A stretch of 64,000 nt of DNA from Nannobrachium achirus (GCA_963921795.1 OY997647.1:62329155-62393154), one strand, 5' to 3'; shown: positions 11,965-24,400, counted from the stretch's first letter. A program made the numbers and translations. Notes: generated from the letters alone by a model not told the origin.

Positions 11965-12615
11965 TGTGCTCATCTGTTTGTACCTGAGTCTGGCAGGGAG
12001 CCCATCAACAGAGACGCACACTTTTATAAAATGGATGCTTGGCACTCATTCAGTCACCATCCTTATCGTTGCTACTCTCAGACCCAAGCCCCACAGCCCC
12101 GGAGTAATGGAGACAAAAACACTCTATTCATGTGCCTACTAACACATCATACGCTTCCCCATGCATTTGTAAAGTATAAATGTCTAGAGTCATTCAGCAT
12201 TCAATAGACTTTTAGTGCTTGCTTCTTTAGCTCTCTGCTTTACAGAGCTAGCAGAATCACTGAGGATAGACAGACGCGTGGCGAAAAGGCAGACGGAGAA
12301 AATTGTAAGTGTGAGGTGTCTGCCTTGCTCAACCTGGCGCGATGTGGAGTGAAATATTAACGGTAGAGATAGGTGAATGTCTGTTGAGTTAATAGTGTTT
12401 TTTTTTCCAAGTGGAGAGAGGGGAGACTGTCTTCCACAGTAAAGCTTTTTACCTCCCCTGGCTTCCAGCCCAAGTGCAGACAAGACAACAGACATTCTCA
12501 TTTTCCAACTCAATTTACGGACGCATTAGGAGACGCCGAGGCGCTCCCCGTTCTCTCATCAGCTCGTCTGTGTGTCTTTTGGAGAGGAGGTCGTGGAAGC
12601 ATTTCTGTTGACTGT

Positions 12616-12658
<43 letters not shown>

Positions 12659-13570
12659 GTATGTCATTGTTTTAATCAATGATTCTTAAATCAGACTGTG
12701 TATACCATTATAGTAATTCTGCATTGTAGAATCATGAATATATTTTGATTTTGTGATTTCTACCGTGACAGGTTACGGTGAAACAGACTCAAGAAAGGGA
12801 GTGCACGTGGAGACAACTGAGGCTGAACCTCAATGGCCGGTTGTCAGGCCATTGCCAATCTGGCTAGCCATCGTCACTAAAAGGGACCGCCCATTTGTCC
12901 CTTTTCTGGGACTCTGGCCCCAACAGAGATAGGGGTGCGGATGCTCGGAAATCCCCGGTCCGAGAAGAATTCTGAATTCTTTTTCCAGTTGTAAGCCTGT
13001 TTCTTTTCCCTCTTGAAACCTCTCCCAACGGAACGAGTGGTGTGCAAACACACACAGAACACGGCCACTGTGTGGACGAGAAGCTATTTGCTGGTTAGCT
13101 CTGGTCCATAGTGTTAGAAGTATTTAATGACGTAGAGTCGTAGACATCATTAACTCTTGTCTCGAGAGATTGGGCCCATTGCTGATAAACATAGATAGTG
13201 TCAGGTTTTACTGAGGTAAGTCAAATAAAAAAATAAAACACTTAGCTGACATTATTGTCAGATTATAGCAAGTTATCATAATGAAATAGCAAGATGTGTG
13301 TGTTTCCTTCAAGAACAATCATAATACTAACGGTTCTAACATTTCTTCTTTATTTACTCAGTCAGCTTGAGAGATAGATCCATGTTTTCCTGTGTGCATA
13401 TTCCTTTGTGTACGTACAGTACACTCTCGTGCACACAATCACGGCCCACCCTCACATATTGCATCATTAATATCCTATTTGATCCTCAATTAAGCATTTG
13501 AATGAAGTAGAGTCTGGGTAAAATGGAGCAGGGAGAATTAAAAAAAAAGAGAGAGGGGAAACACAGGACA
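11965..13570. other. Gene-free stretch
   Basis: A (TC)n run at 12619-12655. No supported coding region; short open frames on both strands lack any recognisable domain. Confidence 0.5.
12619..12655 (+). repeat. (TC)n microsatellite
   Basis: About 17 CT units. Confidence 0.95.
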
Positions 13571-13599
13571 AAGGATGGGGGTTGGGAGGGGTAATGGCA

Positions 13600-13970
13600 A
13601 TCTAAAATGTTATATCATGATTATTGTGACAAAAGAAATCACGATTTACAATATTATCGCGATAATCAAAAAATCCATTATCCTTGGGCGTAACTTTTGC
13701 CAAAAAATAGCAGATCTTCAAGCTCGCGTTGCGACCCGTTGTGAGCTTGTAGATCGGCTAGTCTTTGGCAAAGACATTTGATAGAGAGTGGGAAAAAAAA
13801 GACTATCAAGTACGTATATTATAAGTACCTTTTACCAATTCTAGAGGGTGTATGTGGTACAGGATATGCAGCTCGGCAAATAAAAGGGTGAATTGATCCC
13901 AGTGCATGACGGAGGACGACATCACGACATATTAAATCTCCACGATACGATCATCGTGAAAAGGATATGG
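13600..13970. mobile_element. Family F MITE with hairpin
   Basis: Contains ACAATATTATCGCGATAATC and CTCCACGATACGATCATCGT, shared with 35300-35640. The hairpin is at 13697-13772. Confidence 0.6.
13697..13772. repeat. Hairpin copy 11
   Basis: TTGCCAAAAAATAGCAGATC and GATCGGCTAGTCTTTGGCAA. Inner arms are shortened (CTCGCGTTGCGACCCGTTGTGAG). Confidence 0.8.
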
Positions 13971-13974
13971 TTAA

Positions 13975-14695
13975 AAAGAGGAAAGGAATAGAGAGTTAGT
14001 GGCAGCAATGGTGTAAAATGGGTCTCAAATCACGTCTATCTTTTCCTTATTTCATCCTCTCGAAATGTCACTGATTATTATTCAACCTCTTTTCCTATCA
14101 CCAATTTTCCACTACCACACTCTTCCCTTGTGTATTTTGTCTTACCTGTCTCTCCTCCTCTTCTTCCACTATCTGACATTTCCTCCCTGTCCTTTTCTCT
14201 CTCCTATCGCGTGTCTCTCTCTCTCTCTCCATCTCTCAAGCACTGCTGCTGTCGTGGCATTTCTGAGAGTACGGGGTTTTTCAGACTCGCCCAGTGCACG
14301 AGTGGCCTGGCGTGTGTGCTAAACGGTAGCTCAACAGAATCTGAATCCTGAACAAAAAGATGCGTCATCAAGCCAAACACGCACACACGCACACGCACAG
14401 AAACATGCCTTAAATATGTATTTCCCATGCATTAGATACACAAGATACGCAAGCACATGCATGCACACAAACCACATTGACATTCACTGCAAGTGCCTAT
14501 GTTTGTTGGAGGGAATCTCTTTGCACACGCTGCTCTGAGAATCTATATGGTACAGGTGTAGCTTTCCTCTGCGCGCGTGGACATTATGCTGAGGCTGGGG
14601 GCTGGCTGCCATAGCAACCATACGATAAGGGAGGCAGGGCTATTTAAAGGAATTCCACAGCTGCTGCCGCTCATGTCCCCACCAGCAGGCACGTG
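13975..14695. other. Gene-free stretch with an X-box-like motif
   Basis: Pyrimidine-rich run at about 14140-14240, then GCTGCCATAGCAAC at 14605-14618 (RFX X-box-like) and CTATTTAAAG at about 14640. No coding region supported. Confidence 0.4.
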
Positions 14696-14699
14696 CACA

Positions 14700-14885
14700 C
14701 ATCGGCATCAAAGGGGGCTTGAGCCCCTGCCCTTTTCTCAGTCCGTAAAAAAAAAGTGCCCTCTCCAGACCATGAATGCTAGTAGTGAAAATAGCCGACC
14801 TCCAAGCTCACAACGCGTCGCGCTGCGACGCGTTGTGAGCTTGGAGGTCGGCTATTTTCGATATTTTCACCAAAAGGCCCTTTTA
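14700..14885. mobile_element. Repeat (family J) with a covariant hairpin
   Basis: CACGTGCACACATCGGCATC and CTTGAGCCCCTGCCCTTTT are found in reverse order and orientation at 46365-46430. The hairpin is central. Confidence 0.55.
14787..14859. repeat. Hairpin copy 12 (variant GACCTCC/GGAGGTC)
   Basis: Perfect palindrome. The left arm AGCCGACCTCCAAGCTCAC and right arm GTGAGCTTGGAGGTCGGCT both carry two substitutions relative to GATCTAC. The inner GCGTCGC/GCGACGC also covaries. Confidence 0.95.
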
Positions 14886-15085
14886 GATAGCCTGCTTCCA
14901 GACCATAGACCCCGCCCAATCTCAGAGTGGACTCTTTCTCTGGTCTGGAGCTGAGTACATGAATCAGCATTTATTTTCGGCTGCTCCAATGAGCGCAGGG
15001 GGTGGGGGTGGGTCTAACGAATATCCAATCCACGCAGCAGTTGAAACGATTCAAGCGAAGTTCACACACACAGGCAGGCTGAGGA

Positions 15086-15088
15086 AGG

Positions 15089-15116
<28 letters not shown>
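15086..15116 (+). repeat. (CA)n microsatellite
   Basis: About 13 CA units. The surrounding 15060-15300 is CA/CG-rich. Confidence 0.9.
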
Positions 15117-15121
<5 letters not shown>

Positions 15122-15309
15122 GCTGATTTCACCAAGCTGTTAATGTTGATTAAATGTTTCTGGTCGCAGTTCTGTGTGGAAGCAGTCACTGGCACAGACA
15201 GAGACACACACACAATTACACACACACTCCGCAACCGTGCGTCGCGTCCACCGTGCGTCGCGATCACTCGCGCGCGCATCCGCGCGCACGCTCGCAAAAA
15301 AGTCCCTCC

Positions 15310-15833
15310 CCCGTAAATCGCTCAGAATAGGGCACAGTCTCAGACTACTGCGTGAGCTGAGTCTGAGATCAGGCTACCTTTTAGATAGTTCAGCCCCTGC
15401 CTCTCTAACATTCTCTGCACGTCCCTGCCCACCAGCTTCACGCTGGCCTAGAGAAAAAGATGTCACCACAGACAACAGCACAGAACGGAAGACAAAGAAA
15501 CACTAAAGCCCATAGGTTACATCCATGGTGGAGAGAAAAACAATCTGTGAGGACATTATTCAGTTGCTTTTCTTTTTTTCTTTTAGAGAACGCTCGCTGT
15601 GCACACACCATCTTGTACATGTGCTGCTGCGTACACCATCTTGTCGCCTCGTCGTAAAAGCGGTGCACATAATTATTTGAAATCTGTTCATTAACAAAAA
15701 AGGAAAATGGAAACACATGACCCTCCCAATTTGATAAATACGAAAAGATAATGCACACACACTCTGAATCTTTTGATTGACAAAATGAAACATTTCAAAA
15801 ACATTCACTTATTGTACGTGAAAATGTTGCTCT
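15310..15833. other. Gene-free stretch
   Basis: Nothing recognised beyond short chance reading frames. Confidence 0.5.
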
Positions 15834-15841
15834 GTCTACAG

Positions 15842-16124
15842 CAGTGGTTCTCAACCTGTGGGTCGGGACCCCCAGGGGGGTCCCCAAATTATTTTGGGGG
15901 GTCCCCACAGATGATTAACTTAATGTGCAACATTGTTTTCCCTCTCAACAGTAAACAAACCAACATACAGTTTAAGTGTATATGGGGTGTATGCACATTT
16001 ATAAAGAGACAATTTCAGTTACTTATTAATACCTCTAAAATGACAAATTAAACATTGGCCAAATTGACAAATATTAGAGGCAGAATTTGTGAAAATAGCA
16101 GATCTAAAAGGTTGAGAACCACTG
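15842..16124. mobile_element. hAT MITE (family D) with perfect 8-bp target duplication, hairpin half lost
   Basis: Ends CAGTGGTTCTCAACC and GGTTGAGAACCACTG, flanked by GTCTACAG at 15834-15841 and 16125-16132. The left hairpin arm (GTGAAAATAGCAGATCTA, 16090-16107) joins directly to the right terminal repeat. Confidence 0.88.
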
Positions 16125-16132
16125 GTCTACAG

Positions 16133-16720
16133 CTGACTGGGGTTTTGTCATGATCCCACTGTATATCGAATGACCTGCAGAAGGGACTACATTATTAAAT
16201 GCATGAATTATTCACAATTTCCCAAAAGAAGGCTTTCTATAAAGAAGTGCTTTCTGACTGCTGGGAGGCGGGTGTGAGACTGAGAACACTTCAATGCACC
16301 TAAAACACCTTGCAGAGAAGAACCTGCCAGAGAGAGAGGAGGAGGCAAACAAAGAAATACACACTCGCTATGGAAGGAAAAATATAAAAGCTTAAAATAC
16401 AGTTTTACTAAAACATATTAATCAAAGCAGTCCATAGATGCTTTTTCAAGCATTTTATGCACATTCCCCTTTCAGCTAAATGACTTTACTTGGCTATGAA
16501 AGCATACAGTACAGTGTACTGAGGATAATTGTCATTCGTTTACTATGAGAGCATCGCTGTACATTAGGCTGGCCTGCCACGTCGCACTTAACTCTGCTTT
16601 CTTTATGTACAGTACATCTGTTAAGAGAGATGATGAAAAGTGATTGCCGCGGTTGGAAGCGGATATCGAGTTATTTTTCTCATCAAAAACACATTATATT
16701 TTTATCTGTTTGTGTTCTAT
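16133..16720. other. Gene-free stretch
   Basis: No repeat family or coding region recognised. Confidence 0.5.
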
Positions 16721-16727
16721 AAACTCA

Positions 16728-17111
16728 GTCATGGCTACACGGAGCTGGATATTTCATATATCCCGGTTTTTCAGATATCCACATAGAAAAATATCTAGGT
16801 CCACACGGAGCTGGATATTTCTAATATCCCGGTTTTTCAGATATCCACATAGAAAAATATCTAAAGTCCACACGACAAAGATATCTAGGTCTAACAAGCA
16901 CACACACAGTAAAGTCTTCAGAGATATCCGGGTTCCCTGTCTACACGGATCCAGTGAATCGGATATTTTTCAATCTCTCCACTTATTTATCCGGTTTAAA
17001 AAATATCCAGTTTCACAGCCGAAATATCCAGCTTCGTGTGGCTGCAAGCCCCAACAGCACAAACAAATGTCTAGCTTCAGAAATATCCAGCTCTGTGTAG
17101 CCGGCACCTTA
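16728..17111. mobile_element. Inverted-repeat MITE (GGCTACACGGAGCTGGATAT family)
   Basis: Left ATGGCTACACGGAGCTGGAT, right ATCCAGCTCTGTGTAGCC, with many GATATC/ATATCC submotifs and an internal duplication of about 60 bp. Other copies are at 31912-32224 and 44823-45196. Confidence 0.7.
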
Positions 17112-17462
17112 GTTATGTACCGTGTATTGGACGTTTTCTCTAGCAAAGGAGGGTACATTTTGTTCCATGCAAACACTGACCGTGTCAGAACCCTGTACGA
17201 CTGCAGAGAAAATGTCCTGTAACTGAACGTGTACAGGTTGGTTCCAAACAACAGCCTAACAACAACAATGTATGCTGCCAAGGTCCACTTTGCCTGCAGT
17301 GTAAATACGAATATAAATCATAGGGTCCAACTTGAAGAGATTTAGGTAATTGTGTCTGTTCCCATAAATAAAATATCAACTTTTAAGTGGTCTTTAGCAC
17401 CTTGATACTCTGACTGTACCAGATTTTCATTTAGAGGTACGCTGTGCTTGATGAAACTGCGT

Positions 17463-17488
17463 TCCCCCCCCCCCCCCCCCCCCCCCCA
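17463..17488 (+). repeat. Poly-C run
   Basis: About 24 C. Similar runs are at about 117-146 and 62955-62980. Confidence 0.95.
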
Positions 17489-17581
17489 GCTCCCCACAGG
17501 ACCCGTCTACTTCATTGCCTCCTTAACCCATTTAGAACGGGTACACATTATTGTGTATCATTATTTTATGCTTTAACTATT

Positions 17582-17634
17582 GAAAATAGCAGATATACAA
17601 GCTCACAGCGAGCTTGTAGATCTGCTATTTTTGA
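17582..17634. repeat. Hairpin copy 14 (apex-deleted)
   Basis: AGCAGATATACAAGCTCACA, then GCGAGCTTGTAGATCTGCT. The GCGCGGCAC inner arms are missing. Confidence 0.9.
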
Positions 17635-17984
17635 AAAAGTGTGAAAATTAGAATTTTGACACGATTCTATAAGTGTCTTTTGAATCCTTCTAAGGTTTTT
17701 TGAAAAACCGCAGTTTCTATGTCAGCAATCTGGCCAGCCATCGTCAAAGAAAAGGTCCCTTTCACTTAACTGGAGCTCAGTTAGTCTGTTCGTGAGAGAC
17801 TACTATGTCAGTGGTGCTCAAACTTTTTCATGTCAAGGACCCCCAAAATGATATTTATTTGGCCACGGACCCCCCATCTCAAAATATTTAGTTCCAGGGA
17901 CAACCCAGAAGCAGAATTTGAGTTACAAACGTTTGCTTTGAAAATAAATATATTCAAAGATTTGCACACATTTTCACAACTTTT

Positions 17985-18057
17985 TCAAAAATAGATCTAC
18001 AAGCTCGCAGCTCGGCACTCGGTGCCGTGCTGTGAGCTTGTATATCGTCTATTTTTC
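17985..18057. repeat. Hairpin copy 15
   Basis: AAAAATAGATCTACAAGCTC and the mirrored GTGAGCTTGTATATCGTCTA, inner CTCGGCACTCGGTGCCG. Confidence 0.85.
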
Positions 18058-18238
18058 ACTGGTTAAAGCATTCAATAATTCTAGGCCTGAATGGGTAAGA
18101 GCAGTGTCGAAGATTTGAAGTGGTGCATGAAACTCAAATCATGAGTGACCTCTCTTAACACCCTTTGCGTTACGCTTATCTCAAACTAATCCCAACTCAT
18201 TTTATATGCTAAGTAAAAGCTTATATCACTCTCCACCA

Positions 18239-18239
<1 letters not shown>

Positions 18240-18292
<53 letters not shown>
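18240..18292 (+). repeat. (CA)n microsatellite
   Basis: About 25 CA units. Confidence 0.95.
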
Positions 18293-18299
<7 letters not shown>

Positions 18300-18300
<1 letters not shown>

Positions 18301-18955
18301 GCCCGATTCTAAAATCTGCATAGGGAGCGGTGTCGGGCCACGGAGTGTGTTGCTGAAGCAAGGGGTTGTGGGTGGCCTAATGCCTGTCAACCAGTGAGGT
18401 GGGGCAGAGCAGAGGATCCCAAGATCGTCCTCCTGTCTTAGCTTTCTGATGACATGTCAGCTAGAGGAACCAAGAGAAAGTCCCCCTCCCCTCCTCTACC
18501 CTCTCTCACTCTTCCCATGCCATTCTAATTTGAATGTTCTCTTTTCACAGCTGTCACAGACATAGCGGAGATTAGGGAAGCAGAGTGAGAGGACGGACGA
18601 GGAGTCTGTAACCCTGAAGAGAGCGCAGTGAGATGGAACCTCTTCTCTTCTCTTCCATCCATCCTGACTTGAAATGCCTCATCCAGCGAAGGCCTGCCTG
18701 CTGCGCTGGAGTGCCATCTGCTGGTTCTGGTGGGGCGGGACAGCTGGTGTTGTGAATCAGGCCGCCACAGTCGAAGGACCGGCTACTTCCCAACACCAGG
18801 GTCTCACCCTTGCCCCCCCTCACTATGCTCTCATCACGCTTCGACCCCCAGGACTCTTGTTGTCAGTCCTGTAATGAGCCAAAGTAGCTCACACAGCCAA
18901 CACAGGCCAAGCCATGCCCATAAATATGACATTCCATTGTTGAACAGCCTGCTTT
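18300..18955. other. Gene-free stretch
   Basis: GC-richer, with two overlapping chance frames at about 18674-18969 and one on the minus strand. No domain recognised and no convincing splice structure. Confidence 0.4.
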
Positions 18956-18959
18956 TTTG

Positions 18960-19560
18960 CTTTGATTGATTGAAGAATTTATTCGAAGGTTGCATAGGAA
19001 AAGGTACAGTTTCATGACAGTACAGTTCACTGGTACAAGGTCAACTAAAAGCCTTACGACTTATTTACACAGGAACCCTTTATGTAGGCCTATCTCAAAT
19101 AACATTGAAAGACAGACAGACAGTATATCATCAATAACAAAGAGAAAGAAAAAAGAAGTAGTTATAAAAATATAACATAAGATATATTTACAGTGGAAAA
19201 GGGGAGGTAAGTATGGCTTAGTCTATACAGGTTTCGAGTAGCAGCCGCCTGTAGGTGACTTTTCAGACCAATTTTGAAGGAAGTTAGGGATTTACATTCA
19301 TTTAAGGATTGTGGTAGGATGTTCCACATGTTAGTAGCAGGAGAACGAATTTGAACCTTGAGTCAAATCTGATACCTCTGGAAAGGGGAGAAAATATTGC
19401 AACGTTTAATTGTAGCCTACTATGAACTACTAGATGACTGACTGTTGGTGATGTGTAAGCAGCCCATATTGGATCTGTTGTAGTCTAGTTGTTTTAATGT
19501 GCCAATTTCTATTTAGCTATTGTAGGCTACATAACTTTTTTAGTTTTTGCCCAAATAAAT
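18960..19560 (-). mobile_element. LINE 3' end with (ATCA)n tail, reversed
   Basis: Starts TTGATTGATTGAAG on the plus strand, that is, an (ATCA)n tail on the minus strand. It includes AAAGGTACAGTTTCATGACA, shared with the copies at about 49990, 60895 and 63360. This looks like a truncated non-LTR element; family not determined. Confidence 0.55.
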
Positions 19561-19897
19561 AATTATATTTCAACTGTTTGTGTCTGTTTACCCTGTTTAT
19601 TCATATTTTTAATCAAAGAATATTTACTCAAATTAAATTATCAAGCAATGTATGTGTGTGTTGTACTTGTAGGCCAGGGGTTCCCAAACTTTTTTGGCTC
19701 AGGGCACCCCTATAAATATATTTTTTCATCCGAGGCACCCATACATTATATTCATAATTTTCACTCCCAGCACCTTATATTTATAGCATATTTTAATGAT
19801 TATGTTGCGAGGAAAACGTTGAGATAAAAGCCATTTTGGTTAGAACTGACAGAAAATAACTTTGTACTTGTAGTATAACATTATACTAAATATATTT

Positions 19898-20085
19898 TTA
19901 AAGGGGCACTCCACCACTTTTCAACCTTTGATCATATAATTGGTCCTCACTCAAAAATAGCTTTTTGGGCAGGTCAGAAACCCATCGTCTTGTGACATCA
20001 TCGATTGCCAATCCAGCTTATAGAAACTGCAGGCTTTCTATTCCTGAAAAGTTGCAATTTTAAAGTGGAAGCCATTGTTCTCGCG

Positions 20086-20136
<51 letters not shown>

Positions 20137-20285
20137 TGATGTCACAAGACGATGGATTCTGAACTTCCCACAGCTCTCCTAGGAGACTTGGACTGAGTAG
20201 AAAAAAATTGTGATATTTTATTATGAACATTAGTGAGGACCTATTATATGAAGACAGGTTGAAAAGTGGTGAACTACTCCTTTAA
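19898..20285. mobile_element. TTAA-type MITE nested in the hAT MITE
   Basis: Ends AGGGGCACTCCACCACTTTT and the mirrored AAGTGGTGAACTACTCCT, with TTAA at 19898-19901 and 20282-20285. The copy at 44384-44700 shows the empty site TTTTTTTAAGTGTCC. Confidence 0.8.
20084..20124 (+). repeat. (AT)n microsatellite
   Basis: About 20 AT units followed by a T-run. Confidence 0.95.
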
Positions 20286-20399
20286 GTGTCCATATAAATT
20301 CTAAAATATTATCAAATTATCTTGCGGCACCCCTGGACTGGCACCCCACCCCAGGGTGCCCCGTCACCCACTTTGAAAACCCCTGTAGTAGGCTACCTA

Positions 20400-21017
20400 T
20401 GCTTCTGCAGTAAAGCATATAGGCCATGTTTTGTTATTAAAGTCTTCAAAGAAGCTACCCCATCTCCCTCTCCATGCCCCAACAATAGAGTTACAAAAAT
20501 AAAATAAAGGCCCTATTAAACTCAATCAATGTAGTGGTCCCGAGCTGTCAGACATGCACATGCGCAGTATGTTAACATGACCATGTGTAATCACTTGTAA
20601 ATTAATTAGGTGTAATTTCAATGATTCATCATATCATATGCAACTTGAGTAATTCCAAAACGGCACAACAAGGTAGTAGTCTGTCAACGTTTTTGGAAAT
20701 TGTGGGCAATTGAATACATTTGGTTATTTGTGTTTGACAACTTCAATACAGCCTACAACACGCAGACGGATTTGTTCCTGGGCGTAATTAAGTTGCGTGG
20801 TTTTCCTCATTTTCTTGTCAAGCCCAAAAAGCGGAGCCCAATATTCAATATTGTCGCTTAAATCTTTCTTTTAAACTAGTTTTTACGTTTGTTTAATTTA
20901 AACCTAAAATGTAGGCTTTTGAGCTATATATCAAAACCCAAAAAGTGGGCTTTTAAGCTAATAACAAACATACAATCATAAACGTTTAAAGGGCTCAAAT
21001 GGAATAGTCCAATTATC
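20400..21017. other. Upstream region of TOPAZ1
   Basis: AT-rich with no recognised repeat. It should contain the promoter and 5'UTR, but no convincing TATA box or initiator is seen. Confidence 0.4.
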
Positions 21018-21490
21018 ATGGCTTTTTCCGGTGCGTTGAACTTGAGGCAGCAGCAGGACCTTATCAGTCCTCCGCTGGCAGCCGCTCCCAGAAGGACGCT
21101 GAGGAGATCTAGCGCACAGCAGAGCACAGAAAAGCCCCCGACAGCCTCTGACAGAAGGGTTCACTCCAAATCTGAGGCTGAAGTGGAGAAACCCAAACAC
21201 ACAGTCCCAGACCCAGGGTCCCTCTACCAAATAACCCCCCAGGGAGGAGGTGGTGGAGACAACAAACACCATCCAAAGAGTGGTTATGATGATGATGATG
21301 GTATGCTGCTGCTGCCGCTGGCCAAGAGCAAACGGTCGACAATATTAAGGCAAAAGAAGGCCATTGAAAAGATCCTCCAGGGTGACGCGGAGCAGCCTTG
21401 TTGCACCAGAGCCCGGTGCTGTCACAGCAGCAGGCCCAACACCAGGCGTTGGAGCCGGGCCTCCTCCGAGCACCAAGGCGCGCCCTGCAG
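21018..21490 (+). CDS. topaz1: TOPAZ1 exon 1 (residues 1-157)
   Basis: The open frame starts MAFSGALNLRQQQ and ends at the donor CAG|GTCAGT at 21491. It holds Arg-rich and Cys-rich patches and a DDDDG run. It ends two bases into a codon, completed by the first base of exon 2 to give Arg. The bases after the donor run into a hAT-like repeat of the TACTCAAGTA family. Confidence 0.8.
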
Positions 21491-24400
21491 GTCAGTGGTG
21501 GTAAAGACAAGTAACTGAAGCACATTTACTCAAGTAGCCTACTGTACTCAAGCACACTTTCCAATACTTATATTTTACTCCACTATATCTTAAATGGATC
21601 CAAATATTGGACTTTTTCTATTTGAAAACTTTAGTTACTTACTTTGTAGATTTTGATCATAATTACAATACAAAACCTACATGAACAACTTCAGCCCTAC
21701 TCCCTACATACTACACATTGAGCTTGTAGATCTGACATTTTCAAAATATTTTTATACATTTTTTTTTTACATTTTTGATGCCAATACTTGTACTTTTACT
21801 CAAGTACATTTTGAATTCCGGACTGTTTTTTTTTTGTTTTTTTTTTAACTTGCAACAGTATTTACACATTGCAAAAGCCTATTGATACATTTAAGTAAGA
21901 GATGTGAGTACTGAGTTTGCTACTTTCTGCTCCAGGTGCAGGCTGTTTGTGTTGAGGTTTGACACCCAGAAGAAGAGGCCTCCTAGACGCCGGAGGAGAC
22001 ACGACTCCCACAGCAGCATAATACTGAGCAACGTCAAGAAAATGGTATTCCCAACGTCTGCAAAAAACATGTCAAAATTGGGCACCAACGGCCCAGTAGA
22101 GTCTAATGGTGTCGAGAGAAAAGTCAGAAAGCCGGCAGTTGGTGAAGTCCAGCGGCCTGCTGTCCCTGTGGAGAAGAAAGAGACGAATATTGATGGAGAA
22201 AAGCGGCGTGGCCCTGGGCGGCCGCGTAAAGTCCCACGCAGCACAGGTGGAGGAGGAATAGGTGGAGAGGTAAAACAAGTCCCACGCAGAGGAGGTGGAG
22301 GAGGAATAGCAGGTGGAGAGTCAAAACCAGTTGTCCCACGCAGCAGAGGAGGTGGAGAAAAGTCAAAACAAGTCCCACGCAGAGAAGGTGGAGGAGGAAT
22401 AGCAGGTGGAGGGTCAAAACACGTCCCACGCAGCAGAGGAGGTGGAGGAGGAATAGGTGGAGAGTCAAAAGTTAAACCAGTCCCACGCAGCAGAGGAGGT
22501 GGAGGAGGAATAGGTGGAGAGTCAAAAGTTAAACCAGTCCCACGCAGCAGAGGTGGAGGAGGAATAGCAGGTGGAGAGTCAAAACAAGTCCCACGCAGCA
22601 GAGGAGGTGGAGGAGGAATAGCAGGTGGAGGAGAGTCAAAACAAGTCCCACGCAGCAGAGGAGGTGGAGGAATAGGTGGAGGCCCACGCAGCAGAGGTGG
22701 AGTGGAGGGGCAGCAGCAGCAGTGCACGCCGGTTGACGAGCCAACATGTCGCCCATGTGCTCCAGGAGGAACGTCACCACCACAACACCACGCTGACCTG
22801 GTTCTGTCTGGAGCTCAGCTGGTCCGCAGCTTCCCCACTGGATTTACAAGTAAGTAAGGTTCCACTTCCACGTGTGTAAACAACACTGTGGTTTTCAACC
22901 TGTTATTTATTCGGCATTTGAGCCACGCCGCCACGGACCACCATTTGGTGAGATTTATTTGGCCTCTCAAGACCCAAAACGTTGAATATTTTGTTGCCAG
23001 TTGTCGTTGGATACGGTTTTGTCCACAAGTCCTGCTGTAGGCCAGTGTTTCTCAAACTTTCAAATGGCAAGGTCTCCCCTTAACTCTGACAGTGTACAAA
23101 TGGAACCAAAAGGACCCGTAAGGGTTCATTTGGTTCCATGTGTACACTGTTAGAGTTACAAACTTGTAAACACAGTGGTTTTCAACCTGTTTCATGTCAA
23201 GGACATTATTTATTCGGGCATTTGAGCCACGGACCACCATTTGGTGAGATTTATTTAGCCTAGTCTCAGACTCAGACCCAAAACTTTGAATATTCTCTTG
23301 ACAGTTGTCGTTGCATACGGTTTTGTGCACATGCTGCCTGTAGGCCTGTTGACGTGGAGAGATAACGATTCAATTCATAGGGGGAAAAAAACCCCAATAT
23401 GCTTTCTCTAATTGTGTAGACTTTTTGTAAATTACGGTTAAGTAATGTTGTTTAATAATAGCCTACTTCAACTCTTGAGAGCGTACGGGTCCGTTTGGTT
23501 TCATTTTACGAGTTAAGGGTCCATTTGGTTACCAACTCTCCATCATTTAGCATTGGGATCAACTGGAATCCCCTCCTCAAGGAACACCGGTGGTCCCCGG
23601 ACCACTGGTTGAGAACCACTGGCACTTTAGTTCAAGCGTGTCACGTGTGTAAAACGTGTTGCGCGCTTAGCTCAAACTGATCAAAGTGATGCCTCCTCGA
23701 CTCATACAGAAAAGTCGATCACTTGTTGGCAGTTGGCACATGTTGGTTTACACCGCGTGATTCAGGTAGGCCTGCTGTTATGCGCTAGCAATTTTAGACC
23801 AACATATCAGGCAATTATAGTTACTAGGTAAACATTTAGCTTTTAGCTAAGTAGAGAGGAGAGTTTCATTAATCCTGTATGAGCTTGTCAGACGTTAAGT
23901 TGTAGTAGTTTGAAATGTTGATGTTGGCAGTGGTGGAAAAAGTACTCAATTTCTTTACTTGAGTAAAAGTATCAATACTGCAATGTAGAAGTATTCCGTT
24001 ACAAGTGAAAGTCTGTAATTCAAAATGTACTTGAGTAAAAGTACGAAAGTGTTAGTATCAAAATGTACTTAAAGTACCAAAAGTAAAAGTAAAAAAATTG
24101 CAGATCTACAAGCTCACAACATGTCACGATGCGACACATTGTGAGCTTGTAGATCTGCTATTTTCAAATTGCCAAGGTATAAAATAGGGCTAGCCTACAG
24201 TGGTTTATGTATGTTTTAGAATATCATAATTTATATCTACAAAGTAGCTAGTAACTAAAGTTTTCAAATAATTGTAGTGGAGTAAAAGTACAATATTTGG
24301 ATCTGAGATGTAGTGGAATAGAAGTAAAAGTATTGGAAATTGGAAACACTCAAGTAAAGTACACATACCTAAAAAGTGTACTTAAGTACTGTACTTAAGT

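Larger units (their letters stand above)
17523..18098. mobile_element. TTAA-type MITE composite containing a hAT remnant and two hairpins
   Basis: TTAACCCATTTAGAACGG at the left and CTAGGCCTGAATGGGT at the right. A hAT end TCAGTGGTGCTCAAACTTTT lies at about 17809. This is an expanded form of the minimal element at 11789. Confidence 0.7.
19675..20385. mobile_element. hAT MITE (CAGGGGTTCCCAAAC family), 'empty' for family B but carrying a TTAA MITE
   Basis: Ends CAGGGGTTCCCAAAC and TTTGAAAACCCCTG. Its middle reads TTATAGCATATTTTAATGAT without the family B insertion present in the related copies at 28544, 30087 and 36312. Confidence 0.8.

Noticed and set aside
16644-17222. 192-residue plus-strand frame
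   Set aside because: Translates an inverted-repeat MITE (repeated GATATC motifs); the similar frames at 31923 and 45088 are other copies of the same element.
21891-22727. 278-residue minus-strand open frame, Pro-rich
   Set aside because: Shadow of the Gly-rich coding minisatellite of TOPAZ1 exon 2. No splice sites or other support on the minus strand.
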